In this document: positions 33,253 through 42,129 of the stretch, piece by piece
Layout of the letters: every line of letters begins with the position of its first letter
Numbering within the stretch: the stretch's first letter is position 1
Source of the DNA: Kribbella sandramycini
Lineage (GTDB): Bacteria; Actinomycetota; Actinomycetes; Propionibacteriales; Kribbellaceae
DNA length: 64,000 nt
Reading direction: 5' to 3'
Assembly (NCBI RefSeq): GCF_013131805.1
Contig: NZ_JABJRC010000002.1
Location: 806,001 to 870,000 of the forward strand
The notes under the pieces: model-generated
Database searches by the model: none
What the model was told of the DNA's origin: nothing
Seen by the model: the letters and a program-made list of their open reading frames with translations, nothing else
Position numbers and translations under genes: made by a program

Positions 33253-34892
33253 ATCCGATGACAGATCTGGGGCTGCGGTTCGTCCGCCGTCCCGGGCCGG
33301 GCGGGCGGGCCGCCAACCTGGCCGCGCTCGGAGCGACGGCCATCGTCGCGCTGCTGCTCACGTTCCTGATCGCTGGCTCGCTCGGGCTGGCACAGCGGTC
33401 GGACCGGGTTGGCTGGCGGAGCACTGACGAGGGGACGGCGGACGGCGCGGTCGGCATCCTGAAAGAGGTGCGTGGCAAGCAGCTGAACGGCGACCCGCTG
33501 ACCGTCATCCAGCTTCAGTCGCTGAAGCCGAGCAACCAGCCGCCGCCGGGGCTCGACCACGTGCCGGCCCCAGGCGAGGTGTTCGTCTCGCCAGAGGTCG
33601 CCAAACAGTGGTCGGGCCTCAAGGGCGAGTACGGCGTCGACAAGCCGACCGGGGTGATCACGGACAAGGGCCTCGCGTCGCCCGAGGAGCTGGTCGTCGT
33701 CCAGGGCGTCGCGAAGATCGACAGCAACTACCCGAACTACGTTGGCAGCTGGGTCAACGACACCAAGGACGACCGCGTCTACGCGCTGCTGATCGCTGTC
33801 GCGTTCGGCATCATCCTGGTCCTGTTCCCACTGCTCAGTCTGGTCGGGCAGGCGGCTGGAGTCGCTGCGAAGCGGCGTGAGCACCGGCTGGCCGCACTGC
33901 GCCTGGCTGGGTCCACCCGGGCCCAGGTGCTCTGGCTGAGCTCGGTTGAGCAGGCAGTGCTCGGTTTCGCTGGTGCGGTCGTCGGACTGATCGGATACGT
34001 CGTACTGACCCCGCTGATCGCACTCATCCCACTCGGCGGCGGCCGGTGGTACGTCTCCGACATCACTCCGAACTGGTGGACCGTTCCGCTGGTGCTGGTC
34101 GCCGTACCGGTGCTGTCGGTGATCAGCGCGCTGATCGGGCTCGGCCGGGTCAGCATCACCCCGCTCGGCGTCGTCCGCGGTCAGACCCGCAAGGCGACCA
34201 GTGCGTTCCGGCTGGTGCTGCTGCTGATCGGTCCGATCATGCTGGCGACGCTAGGCATGGGTGCGGCGATTGTGCCGCTGCTGATCGCCATCGGGTTCGG
34301 GGCGCTCGCCGTCCGGATCATCGGGCCGTGGGCGGTGCAGATGATTGGAAAGATCATGGCGAACACGTCCAACGGCCCGGTGCCGCTGCTGGCCGGACGC
34401 CGGTTGGCCGACGACCCGAAGGGCGCCTTCCGGCCGGTGGCCGCGCTGGTGCTGAGCGGGTTTGTGACCGGGTTCATCTCGGTCTTCATCCCAGGCGGCG
34501 ACAGCGACCCGACCACCCAGGACATGCGGATCGGCGTCGCCCTCCTGCTCGGTCTGGTCTTCCTGACCGTCGCTGCGTCCACTGCCGCCGGTGCGGTCGG
34601 GACGGCGCTCGATCAGGCCAAGCCGGCCAAGGCGCTGCGCCGGGCGGGCGTTCCGCTGAGCGTGATCGAGCGGTCCGCGCGGCTGGCCGCGGTGACACCG
34701 GTGCTCGGGGTCGGGCTGCCGGTGGTCGGGTTCGGCGCGCTGTGCGGGCTGGCGCTCAGCGGGGGACAGGTCTTCACCCAGGGCAACACCGGGATCCTGC
34801 TGCTGATCGGTCAGGTCGTGGTCGGGCTCGTGCTGGTCGCGGTCGCCGGGACCGCGGGTTCGCCGGTGCTGCGGAAGGCAAGTGCGAACTGA
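33249..34892 (+). CDS. FtsX-like ABC transporter permease
   Basis: A 547-residue permease with a hydrophobic N-terminal segment (ALGATAIVALLLTFLIAGSL), an extracellular region of about 130 residues, then nine or so further membrane segments. KRREHRLAALRLAGSTRAQ is the cytoplasmic coupling helix of the FtsX/MacB fold. It is shorter than the permease at 18744 but has the same duplicated core. It overlaps the upstream ATPase gene by four bases and ends 58 bases before the DUF5998-like gene. Confidence 0.87.
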   Translation: MNPMTDLGLRFVRRPGPGGRAANLAALGATAIVALLLTFLIAGSLGLAQRSDRVGWRSTDEGTADGAVGILKEVRGKQLNGDPLTVIQLQSLKPSNQPPPGLDHVPAPGEVFVSPEVAKQWSGLKGEYGVDKPTGVITDKGLASPEELVVVQGVAKIDSNYPNYVGSWVNDTKDDRVYALLIAVAFGIILVLFPLLSLVGQAAGVAAKRREHRLAALRLAGSTRAQVLWLSSVEQAVLGFAGAVVGLIGYVVLTPLIALIPLGGGRWYVSDITPNWWTVPLVLVAVPVLSVISALIGLGRVSITPLGVVRGQTRKATSAFRLVLLLIGPIMLATLGMGAAIVPLLIAIGFGALAVRIIGPWAVQMIGKIMANTSNGPVPLLAGRRLADDPKGAFRPVAALVLSGFVTGFISVFIPGGDSDPTTQDMRIGVALLLGLVFLTVAASTAAGAVGTALDQAKPAKALRRAGVPLSVIERSARLAAVTPVLGVGLPVVGFGALCGLALSGGQVFTQGNTGILLLIGQVVVGLVLVAVAGTAGSPVLRKASAN

Positions 34893-34950
34893 TCGCGAGT
34901 TGTCCACAAGGGGCAAACGGGCCGGGGCCCGGTCGTGCAAGGATGAGGGC

Positions 34951-35562
34951 ATGCGTGACCTGAATGCACAGGAGGTCGCCGACGCCTCCACCGAGCTCCG
35001 GCAGGCGATCGACCAGTGCGGCTACTACCCAGATGTCGTGTCGGACTCGCTCGCGATCGCCATCGCGGGCGAGCCGATCCGGGCCTTCGTGCTCCAGCAC
35101 GAGCCCACCTTCGATCGGGACGAGGTCCGGCGGCACATCACGATCCTCTGCCTGACGCCGACCCGGCTGATCGTCGGCCACACCGACGAGCACGCCGCGG
35201 ACGACCTGATCCGCGCGCCGTACGCGTCGACGTCCACCGAGGCCATCCCGCTGCCGCGGGTGAACGCGGTGGTCGTGAACCGCGTCGTCCCGAATCCGGC
35301 CGGCTATGCCTCCGGCAAGGCCGACCCGGCGGTCTCGGGCGGCGGTGAGGTGGTGCTGACGATCGGCTGGGGCATGGTGAACCGGATCGACCTCGAGCCC
35401 GCCGTCTGCGCCGACCCGAACTGCGAGGCCGACCACGGCTACACCGGCTCGGTCGCCGCCGACGACATCTCGTTGCGGATCAGTGCGGCCGCCGACGGCC
35501 CGGCCGGTATCCAGCAGGTGCTCGACTTCGCTCGCGCGCTGTCGTTCGCGACCAGCCGGTAG
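34951..35562 (+). CDS. DUF5998-like conserved actinobacterial protein
   Basis: A 203-residue soluble protein beginning MRDLNAQEVADASTELRQAI. I recognise it as the conserved actinobacterial family labelled DUF5998, usually found directly upstream of an alkaline-phosphatase-like gene, as here. VCADPNCEADHGYTG contains two cysteines and a histidine that could bind metal. The ATG at 34951 follows GAGGG. A hexamer AAGGAT 6 bases before the ATG could alternatively give a leaderless message. The function is unknown. Confidence 0.78.
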   Translation: MRDLNAQEVADASTELRQAIDQCGYYPDVVSDSLAIAIAGEPIRAFVLQHEPTFDRDEVRRHITILCLTPTRLIVGHTDEHAADDLIRAPYASTSTEAIPLPRVNAVVVNRVVPNPAGYASGKADPAVSGGGEVVLTIGWGMVNRIDLEPAVCADPNCEADHGYTGSVAADDISLRISAAADGPAGIQQVLDFARALSFATSR

Positions 35563-35566
35563 TGCC

Positions 35567-36691
35567 GTGATCGTCCCGGTCAGCCCGCAGTACGGGGGCG
35601 GCGCCCTCGCCGACGTACTGCCGTCGGTCGCCGGGGCGCTGTCGGTGCCCGGCTTCACCAACACACTCAACCTGCCGCCCGCGAGCCGGTACGCCGTTCT
35701 GCTGTTCGACGGGCTCGGCTGGGGGCTGCTGCGCCGGCATGCGGAGGCAGCGCCGTACTTGGCGTCGCTGCTGCCGACTGGGCGGAGCCTGACCGCAGGC
35801 GTGCCGTCGACGACCGCGGTGAGTTTGACCAGCCTCGGGACGGGGCTGCCGCCGGGGGCGCACGGAATGGTCGGGTACACGTCGATCGTCCCCGCGACCG
35901 GTGGGTTGCTGAACGCGTTGCAGTGGGATGCCCCGGTCGACCCGCGGCAGTGGCAGCCGCATGAGACGGTCTTCGACCGGGTCGCCGCGGCCGGGGTCGT
36001 CACGCGGAACGTGAGCAAGGCCCGGTTCGAGAAATCCGGCCTGACCCGCTCGGCCTTCCGGGGGACGGTGCACCGGGGCGCGGACTCGATCGAGGACCGG
36101 CTGGATGCCACGCGCTTCGCCAGCCGCGAGGGTTCGTCGTCCCTGGTGTACGTCTACGACTCGCAACTCGACTACATCGGGCACGGTCACGGCTCGGAGT
36201 CCTGGCAGTGGGAGGAGGAGCTGGTCGCGGCCGACTCGTTCGCCGCGCAGGTCCGGGCCGCGCTGCCACGGGACGCGGTGCTCGTGGTGATCGCCGATCA
36301 CGGGATGATCGACGTCGCTCCGGAGTACCGGGTCGATCTGGATGCCGAGCCCGCGCTGACCGACGGGCTTCGTCTGGTCGGCGGCGAGTCGCGCTTCCGG
36401 CATCTGTACTGCGTCGACGGCGCCCAGAACGACGTACTCGCGGTCTATCGGGAGCGCCTGGGGGACAGAGCGCTCGTGCTGAGCCGCGAGGAGGCGATCG
36501 GGCGCGGCTGGTTCGGCGCGGTCGAGGAGCGCGTCTCACCACGGCTGGGTGATGTGGTCGTGGCTGCCCTCGGGCCGCTGGCGCTGGTCGCCAGCCGGCG
36601 GTATCCGCAGGAGGCCGGGCTGATCGGACTGCACGGCTCCTTGACCGCTGACGAGATGGAGATCCCGCTCCTCGTCGACCCGGGGCGCTAG
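35567..36691 (+). CDS. Alkaline-phosphatase superfamily phosphodiesterase/nucleotide pyrophosphatase
   Basis: A 374-residue enzyme of the nucleotide-pyrophosphatase/phosphodiesterase branch. VLLFDGLGWGLLRRH holds the first metal-binding aspartate, AGVPSTTAVSLTSLGTG the threonine or serine nucleophile, YDSQLDYIGHGHG further metal ligands and VIADHGMIDV the last Asp-His pair. The GTG at 35567 lies 4 bases after the stop of the DUF5998-like gene, so the two are cotranscribed. No signal peptide is seen, so it probably acts on a cytosolic phosphodiester. Its stop shares the palindrome CTAG with the stop of the convergent subtilase gene. Confidence 0.88.
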   Translation: MIVPVSPQYGGGALADVLPSVAGALSVPGFTNTLNLPPASRYAVLLFDGLGWGLLRRHAEAAPYLASLLPTGRSLTAGVPSTTAVSLTSLGTGLPPGAHGMVGYTSIVPATGGLLNALQWDAPVDPRQWQPHETVFDRVAAAGVVTRNVSKARFEKSGLTRSAFRGTVHRGADSIEDRLDATRFASREGSSSLVYVYDSQLDYIGHGHGSESWQWEEELVAADSFAAQVRAALPRDAVLVVIADHGMIDVAPEYRVDLDAEPALTDGLRLVGGESRFRHLYCVDGAQNDVLAVYRERLGDRALVLSREEAIGRGWFGAVEERVSPRLGDVVVAALGPLALVASRRYPQEAGLIGLHGSLTADEMEIPLLVDPGR

Positions 36692-38325
36692 AAACTCCAG
36701 ACGTTCCAGTAGAAGCTCGAGCTGGCGACCTTCGCCTCGCCGTCGCGGGCGGTGACGGTCACCTTGTAGCGGCCCTGGCCGGGCGTCAGGACGCCGGTGA
36801 TCCAGCCGCGCTCGGGGTTGATCTCGAGCCCCGGCGGCAGGCCCGTCGCGGTGTAGCTGATCGTGCCGCTGCCGCCCATCCCCTTGATCAGCAGCGGGAC
36901 GGCCGGCAGCCCGCCGACACCGAGCTGCTCGCCGGGCTTGGTGACCGTGATGCCGCCCTTGGGCTGCCCGGCGGCCGCTCCGACCGCTTCGGCGGCGTCG
37001 ATCAGGCCCTCGCCGTAGTACGAGTTCTTGGTGGCGCTGCCCTGGCAGCCGGCGGAGGCGCCCGTCGGGCAGGGCACGTCGTCGGCCTGCTGCTCGAGTT
37101 TGGCGCGGACCTGCGCCGGGTTGAGCTTGGGGTTCGTGCTGCGGATCAGCGCCACGACGCCGGCCGCATGCGGCGAGGCCATCGACGTACCGCTGTTCGA
37201 CTTGTAGCCGCCGCCGGGCGCGGTCGAGTAGACGTTCTCGCCGGGGGCCGCGACGGTGATCTTGTCGACGCCGAAATTCGAGAAGCCGGATTTCGAGCCG
37301 GAGCCGTTGACCGACGCGACCACGACCATGTTCGGAAGCTCGGTCGGCAGGCTGATGCAGTCGTTGGCGACCGGGCGCTCGACCGGGGTGGAGTCGTTCG
37401 GGCTGGTGTCGTCACTGGCCTTGCCGGCCAGGTCGTAGGTCTCGTTGCCGGCGGCTGCGACGTTGACGACGTTCTTCGCCTCGGCGTACGCAACGGAGCG
37501 GCGGACGGCCTCGCTGATGGCGGCCTGGTCCGGATCCGAGGGGCAGAGGAACATCCATGGGTCGACGTAGTAGCTGTTGTTGGTGACCGAGACGCCCTTG
37601 GCGGCGGCGAACATGAACGCGCAGACGGTGTTCTCCGGGAAGAACAGCTGGCTGCCGGTCTCCGCGACGCGGATCGACGACACCTTTACCCCGGGCGCGA
37701 CGCCGATCATGCCGACGCCGTTCTTCGCGGCGGCGATCGTGCCGGCCACGTGCGTCCCGTGGTCGCCGATGTCACGCCACGCGCCCGGCCGGGTGTCGGC
37801 CTTCCCGTACGCGCAGGACGCCGACTTGCTCGCGTCGAAGTTCGCCTTGAGATCCGCGTGCTGGTCGTCGACGCCGGTGTCCAGGACGGCGACCGTCACG
37901 GCCTTCGACCCCAGCGTCTTCGCCCACGCCCGGTCGGCGCCGATCTGCGTCATGTCCGAGCGGTCGACCTCGGCCGCCGTCGTCGCGGTCTGCGCCGGCT
38001 CCGGTGGCAGCGCGGGGGCGCCGATCTCCGGCGGGAGGTCGCTCGTCCGCGTCGCGCCCACTTTCTGGACGCCGCTCGTACTGCGCATCTTGGTCGCGAA
38101 GTCGGTCGTGTTCGAATGCGCCACGAGGACGCCGATCTCGTCGTACGCCGCGTAGACCGACCCGCCGCTCTGCGTGATCGCACCGGTGACCCGGGCGGTC
38201 TGCCGCGGCTCGGTGATGACGAAGTACGCCCGCGACCCCGCCGTCGGCGCCGCCGCGGCGGGCGTCGTCAGCGAAGTGGCGACCGTCAGCACGACCGCGA
38301 GGAACAGCACCAGACCTTTGCGCAC
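36688..38325 (-). CDS. Secreted subtilisin-like S8 serine protease
   Basis: A 545-residue exported protease. GTG 38325 is chosen because it starts the signal peptide (RKGLVLFLAVVLTVATSLTT, cleavage near PAAAAPT); an upstream ATG in the same frame would add about 16 polar residues. An I9-like propeptide follows. The triad is Asp149 in AVLDTGVDDQHADL, His189 in DHGTHVAGTIAAA and Ser381 in SGTSMASPHAAG, with Asn293 as the oxyanion-hole residue. The C-terminal about 75 residues form an Ig-like putative-sugar-binding or cadherin-type beta domain. Several cysteines suggest disulfides outside the cell. It is divergent from thymidine kinase. Confidence 0.93.
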   Translation of the reverse strand: MRKGLVLFLAVVLTVATSLTTPAAAAPTAGSRAYFVITEPRQTARVTGAITQSGGSVYAAYDEIGVLVAHSNTTDFATKMRSTSGVQKVGATRTSDLPPEIGAPALPPEPAQTATTAAEVDRSDMTQIGADRAWAKTLGSKAVTVAVLDTGVDDQHADLKANFDASKSASCAYGKADTRPGAWRDIGDHGTHVAGTIAAAKNGVGMIGVAPGVKVSSIRVAETGSQLFFPENTVCAFMFAAAKGVSVTNNSYYVDPWMFLCPSDPDQAAISEAVRRSVAYAEAKNVVNVAAAGNETYDLAGKASDDTSPNDSTPVERPVANDCISLPTELPNMVVVASVNGSGSKSGFSNFGVDKITVAAPGENVYSTAPGGGYKSNSGTSMASPHAAGVVALIRSTNPKLNPAQVRAKLEQQADDVPCPTGASAGCQGSATKNSYYGEGLIDAAEAVGAAAGQPKGGITVTKPGEQLGVGGLPAVPLLIKGMGGSGTISYTATGLPPGLEINPERGWITGVLTPGQGRYKVTVTARDGEAKVASSSFYWNVWSF

Positions 38326-38433
38326 ATCCCATTCAAACCGGCCGGAGGTGCATTCCCCAAGCCGAACCGCCATCCGGTCGCGACACACCCCCGGAGTGCG
38401 GGCGCGGCGGCTGACTTGGCAGGATGATCGCCC

Positions 38434-39087
38434 GTGGCTGAGCTGCTCTACTTCACCGGGACCATGGACTGCGGTAAGTCCACGCTGGCGCTGCAGATGG
38501 ATCACAACCACAAGGCGCGGGGGAGGCGGGGGCGGATCTTCACCAGTCATGACCGGGCGGGGGAGTCGGTGCTGTCGTCGCGGCTCGGGCTGGTGGCCGA
38601 GGCGATCGAGGTGCGGGCCGAGTTCGACTTCTGGGATCACGTGGTGAACGAGCTCACCCAGGGCGGGCGGATCGACTACGTGGTCTGCGACGAGGCCCAG
38701 TTCTACAGCGCGCTGCAGATCGAGCAGCTGGCGCGATTGGTCGACGAGCTGCAGATCGACGTGTTCTGCTTCGGCATCCTGACCGACTTCAGGGCGACGC
38801 TGTTCCCGGGGTCCGCGCGGCTGGTCGAGCTGGCGGACCGGATGGAGCTGCTGCAGGTCGAGGCGTTGTGCTGGTGCGGTGAGAGGGCCACGCACAACGC
38901 CCGTACGATCGGTGGCGAGATGGTGACCGAGGGCGAGCAGCTGGCGGTGGGCGACATCGAGTCGAACGCGACGGAGATGGCGTACGAAGTCCTGTGCCGC
39001 CGGCACCACCGGCGCCGCCTCACCCAGGCCCGCGCCCGCGCCACCCTGTCACCCGAAGTCCTGCCCTTTGGAGGAGCCGCATCGTGA
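38434..39087 (+). CDS. tdk: Thymidine kinase, type II
   Basis: A 217-residue kinase with Walker A GTMDCGKST (9-17), Walker-B-like catalytic region VVCDEAQF (Glu87) and a C-terminal zinc lobe with CWCGERATHNAR and CRRHH. It phosphorylates thymidine to dTMP in the salvage pathway. The GTG at 38434 has no clear Shine-Dalgarno; GATGAT at 38423-38428 could be a -10 for a leaderless message. The stop overlaps the start of the sulfurtransferase gene (GTGA), so the two are coupled. Confidence 0.93.
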   Translation: MAELLYFTGTMDCGKSTLALQMDHNHKARGRRGRIFTSHDRAGESVLSSRLGLVAEAIEVRAEFDFWDHVVNELTQGGRIDYVVCDEAQFYSALQIEQLARLVDELQIDVFCFGILTDFRATLFPGSARLVELADRMELLQVEALCWCGERATHNARTIGGEMVTEGEQLAVGDIESNATEMAYEVLCRRHHRRRLTQARARATLSPEVLPFGGAAS

Positions 39088-39905
39088 CCAGCCCCCTGAT
39101 CTCCGTCGACGAGCTGCGCGCGCTCGACCCGCAGCCGGCGCTGATCGACGCCACCTGGAACCTGGCCGGGCCGCCCGGGCGCGAAGCGTACGACGCCGGC
39201 CATCTCCCCGGCGCCCACTTCGTCGACCTCGACACCGAGCTCGCCGCCCCGCCCGGCCCCGGCCGCCACCCCCTCCCCGACGAAGCCACCGTCACCGCCC
39301 TCATCCGCCGTACCGGCGCCACCGCCGACGGGCCGGTCGTCGTCTACGACGCCGCCAACTCCCTCGCCGCCGCCCGCGCCTGGTGGATCCTCCGTTACTA
39401 CGGCCTCACCGACGTCCGGGTCCTCGACGGCGGCCTGGCCGCCTACCGCGCCGCGGGCGGCGAACTCACCACCGCCGTCCCCTCCGTAACCCCCAGCACC
39501 TTCACGGCAACCCCCGGCCACCTCCCACTCGTCGACGCCGAAGGCGCGGCGAAGGTCGCTGCCACCGGCGTCCTCCTCGACGCGCGCGCCCCCGAACGCT
39601 TCGCCGGCGAAGTCGAGCCCATGGACAAGATCGCCGGCCACATCCCTGGCGCCGTCAACACCCCGATGGCCGCCCTCCTGACCCCCGACGGCCACTTCAA
39701 ACCCGCCGCCGACCTCCAGCACTACTTCGCCACCCACGGCGTCACCCCCGACACCAACATCGCCACCTACTGCGGCTCTGGCGTAACCGCCGCCCACACC
39801 GCCCTCGCCCTCACCACCCTCGGCATCCAGGCCCCCGTTTACATCGGCTCCTGGTCCGACTGGATCACCGACCCCACCCGCCCCATCGCCACCGGCCGCG
39901 ACTGA
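39084..39905 (+). CDS. Two-domain rhodanese sulfurtransferase
   Basis: A 273-residue thiosulfate/3-mercaptopyruvate sulfurtransferase. The N-terminal rhodanese domain has no cysteine in its loop (YDAANSLAAARAW) and is structural. The C-terminal domain carries the active loop CGSGVTA with Cys230. The CGSGVTA form is common in enzymes that prefer 3-mercaptopyruvate or have mixed specificity. GTG 39084 is preceded by GGAGGAG at about 9 bases. It is coupled to the thymidine kinase gene. From about 39,200 on, CCC-ending codons become especially frequent. Confidence 0.92.
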   Translation: MTSPLISVDELRALDPQPALIDATWNLAGPPGREAYDAGHLPGAHFVDLDTELAAPPGPGRHPLPDEATVTALIRRTGATADGPVVVYDAANSLAAARAWWILRYYGLTDVRVLDGGLAAYRAAGGELTTAVPSVTPSTFTATPGHLPLVDAEGAAKVAATGVLLDARAPERFAGEVEPMDKIAGHIPGAVNTPMAALLTPDGHFKPAADLQHYFATHGVTPDTNIATYCGSGVTAAHTALALTTLGIQAPVYIGSWSDWITDPTRPIATGRD

Positions 39906-39910
39906 TCCGA

Positions 39911-40007
39911 CGTACCGACGAACGGGTACTGGTCACCACCGGCCACCGCGCGTGAGCGGTCGCCGGCTTCGCTGGTCTGGCTCGCGGCTGACTATTACCC
40001 GTTCGTC
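39911..40007. repeat. Palindromic repeat element, copy 1
   Basis: The 19-base arms GACGAACGGGTACTGGTCA (39917-39935) and TGACTATTACCCGTTCGTC (39989-40007) are inverted repeats with 17 of 19 matches. The element starts with CGTACC at 39911. It is shared in the same orientation with copy 2 at 40910. It covers the last about 25 codons of the DUF559 gene. Confidence 0.7.
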
Positions 40008-40859
40008 TGCTCGCTGGGCGATGGCGCTACGGACGGTGTCGACGACCCAGTCCGGATCGCCAAGCACGTGCTGGTAGGTGAATCGGAGCACCAGCCAGCC
40101 CGCGCTGACGAGCTCGTCGTACCGTCGGCAGTCGTCCGCGAACTTCGCGGGGGTGCCGTGGAACTCGTAGCCCTCGGCCTCCAGTGCGATCCGGCCGACC
40201 TGGTCGCCTAGGTCGACTCGCGCGCGGCCGCCCGGCGTACCCACGAGCACTTGTGGCTCGAATCGCTCGATGCCCGCCGACAGCAGCACGCCGCGCAGCA
40301 CAGACTCCAGGAAGCTCTCGGACCGCCGGTCCGCCACAGATCCGACGCGGACGACATTTGGCCGCCCGCGTCCGCGGGAGCGCAGCGCTGCCGCCTGAAG
40401 CTCTTCCGCCGTGAGTCGGCCGGTGGCGAGCGCAGCGTCTGCGATCGCGAGGGCCTCGCCGAAGGGCAGGATGCGGGCGCAGTCGAGGACAGTGCGCTCG
40501 AGCGAGGTTCGGCCGCGACGGAGGTCGGCTGCTGGGAGGTCTGCCCAGTGCAGCACGGCAGGTGGCCCTGGCCTGGCGTTGCGGTTGGTCGGGATGGTCA
40601 GGTGGGCCTTCGGCGGAGCGACCAGCAGCGGAAGCCCCCAGGCCAGCGCCGCGCTGGTGTGGGAGAGGACCGCGGTGTGTGCGGCTGCGGCGGACCGATC
40701 ATCGGCTAGTTGTGGGTGGCAGTAGATGCCGCGGGCCGGCCGGACCACGTCGCCGCGCGCGAGCGCGCCGGCCAGTGCGCGCCGACCAGTGATCTTCCGG
40801 AGGTCGCCGAAGGTGGCCCAGCCGCCCAGCTGGGCCAGGATCTCGGCGACCGGCGTCAT
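39933..40859 (-). CDS. AbiEi-like winged helix fused to a DUF559 (Vsr-like) nuclease domain
   Basis: A 308-residue protein. Residues about 5-60 (ILAQLGGWATFGDLRKITGR) form an AbiEi-type winged helix, followed by a helical middle part with AHTAVLSHTSAALAWGLPLL. Residues about 185-285 form a DUF559/very-short-patch-repair-like nuclease: SFLESVLRGVLLSAGI, ARVDLGDQVGRIALEAEGYEFHG (cut here between the metal Asp and the Glu) and LVLRFTYQHVL. Such fusions are common and multi-copy in actinobacteria; a role in defence or as an orphan antitoxin-like regulator is suspected but unproven, and no AbiEii-type toxin gene is next to it. Its last codons lie inside a palindromic repeat, and its start region is next to a second copy. 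Confidence 0.8.
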   Translation of the reverse strand: MTPVAEILAQLGGWATFGDLRKITGRRALAGALARGDVVRPARGIYCHPQLADDRSAAAAHTAVLSHTSAALAWGLPLLVAPPKAHLTIPTNRNARPGPPAVLHWADLPAADLRRGRTSLERTVLDCARILPFGEALAIADAALATGRLTAEELQAAALRSRGRGRPNVVRVGSVADRRSESFLESVLRGVLLSAGIERFEPQVLVGTPGGRARVDLGDQVGRIALEAEGYEFHGTPAKFADDCRRYDELVSAGWLVLRFTYQHVLGDPDWVVDTVRSAIAQRADERVIVSREPDQRSRRPLTRGGRW

Positions 40860-40909
40860 CCCAGCATCCTGCCGACTTTCGGCCGTTGGCGTCGGACGTT
40901 GTCCACAGG

Positions 40910-40995
40910 CGTACCGACGAACGGGTAGTAGTCGGGCTGCAGGCGGTGGCGTGAGCGTGAGCCTGGCGGTGACGGGGGACCTTTACCCGTTCTTC
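40910..40995. repeat. Palindromic repeat element, copy 2
   Basis: The first 18 bases, CGTACCGACGAACGGGTA, are identical to the start of copy 1. Arms GACGAACGGGTAGTAGTC (40916-40933) and GACCTTTACCCGTTCTTC (40978-40995) pair at 14 of 18 positions. It lies just upstream of the DUF559 gene start. With copy 1 it brackets that gene. Confidence 0.7.
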
Positions 40996-41012
40996 GGTTC
41001 GGGCGGGAGGGG

Positions 41013-41041
41013 TTGACTTCGGTTGCGGGCTCTTGGATGGT
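41013..41041 (+). promoter_or_regulatory. Sigma-70-type promoter for the DUF4185 gene
   Basis: TTGACT (41013-41018) and GATGGT (41036-41041) are separated by 17 bases. The predicted transcript start is about 41 bases before the ATG at 41089, leaving room for the GGGAG ribosome site. Confidence 0.5.
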
Positions 41042-41088
41042 GGCGGTGAAATCGATTTCCCGTCCGCCTCGAAGTGTGGGAGTTCTCG

Positions 41089-42129
41089 ATGAAGGTTTCG
41101 CGTCGGAGTGTGTTGAAGGGTGCGGCTGCGGTGCCGGTCGCGGGGTTGCTGGCGCTGCAGGCGGTGGTGACGACCAAGGTGAAGGATTTGACCGGGCCGG
41201 GGTTGACGGATCGGTTCCGGATGGCGGGGACGGATCTAGGGATTCCGGCGCGGACGCCGGACGGGCGGACGTTGTACGTGTTCGGGGATACGTTCGAACA
41301 GGCTCGGGTCGGGGGTGGGTGGTGGCGGTCGCCGGTGGGGTTGTGGTCGACGACGACGAATCTGGCCGGGGGAGTGACGTGGTCGGGGGCTGTGGGCGGG
41401 GCGGCGGCGCAGCAGTTCTGGGACTACCCGCATGACAACCCGACGTTCTCGACGGTGTTGCCGTCGGATGTGATCACGATCGGCGGGTCGATGTACCTGC
41501 ACGTGATGGTGAACAAAGGGCTCGGCAACGTCGTGTGGACGGAGATCTGGCGCAGCGACAACTCGGGGGCGAACTGGTACCACACCGGCGCGAAGTTCGC
41601 GCCGGACCTCGACGGCGGGCTGTTCCAGTGCATCACCTGGGGTGAGGGTAACGACGGGTACGTCTACGTGTACTCGACGGGCTTCCAGCGCAACAAGCCG
41701 ATCATCCTGAAGCGTGTCCGCAGCAACCAGCTCGCGAACCCGGCGGCGTACGAGCCGTGGGGGTTCCGCAACAACGCCTGGGGCTGGGGCAACCCGGCGA
41801 CGCCGATCCTGAACGGCAGTTTCGGCGAGCTGTGCCTGCGCCCGCTCGGCGGGAAATGGATCCTGACCTGGTTCAACGCCGGCGACTACCGCATCGACGG
41901 CATCATCATGGACACGCCGACGTCGAACCTCTACACGGCCCACCGCCAGACCCTCATCTACGGCGGCGCCTGGGGTCAGGAGAACGACAATCACGTCGCC
42001 CAGCTCTACGGCGGCTACATCATCCCCGGCTCGACCCTCGCCGACCTGCACCTGTCGGTGAGCCAGTGGAAGACCGACGCCGGCTGGCCGTACCGGGCAA
42101 TGCAGTTCCGCGTCCGCGGCTTCGGTTAG
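41089..42129 (+). CDS. Tat-exported DUF4185 protein (GH183-like)
   Basis: A 346-residue exported protein. ATG 41089 has GGGAG 7 bases upstream and opens a twin-arginine signal (MKVSRRSVLKGAAAVPVAG). The mature protein has the beta-propeller-like features of DUF4185: LYVFGDTFEQ near the start, repeated strands with VWTEIWRSDNSG, and GELCLRPLGGKWILTWFN. DUF4185 includes endo-D-arabinanases placed in glycoside hydrolase family GH183, so a role in cutting D-arabinan of other actinobacteria is possible; related binding or lyase functions cannot be excluded. It has its own promoter just after repeat copy 2. Its stop overlaps that of the convergent GNAT gene (TTAG). Confidence 0.8.
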   Translation: MKVSRRSVLKGAAAVPVAGLLALQAVVTTKVKDLTGPGLTDRFRMAGTDLGIPARTPDGRTLYVFGDTFEQARVGGGWWRSPVGLWSTTTNLAGGVTWSGAVGGAAAQQFWDYPHDNPTFSTVLPSDVITIGGSMYLHVMVNKGLGNVVWTEIWRSDNSGANWYHTGAKFAPDLDGGLFQCITWGEGNDGYVYVYSTGFQRNKPIILKRVRSNQLANPAAYEPWGFRNNAWGWGNPATPILNGSFGELCLRPLGGKWILTWFNAGDYRIDGIIMDTPTSNLYTAHRQTLIYGGAWGQENDNHVAQLYGGYIIPGSTLADLHLSVSQWKTDAGWPYRAMQFRVRGFG

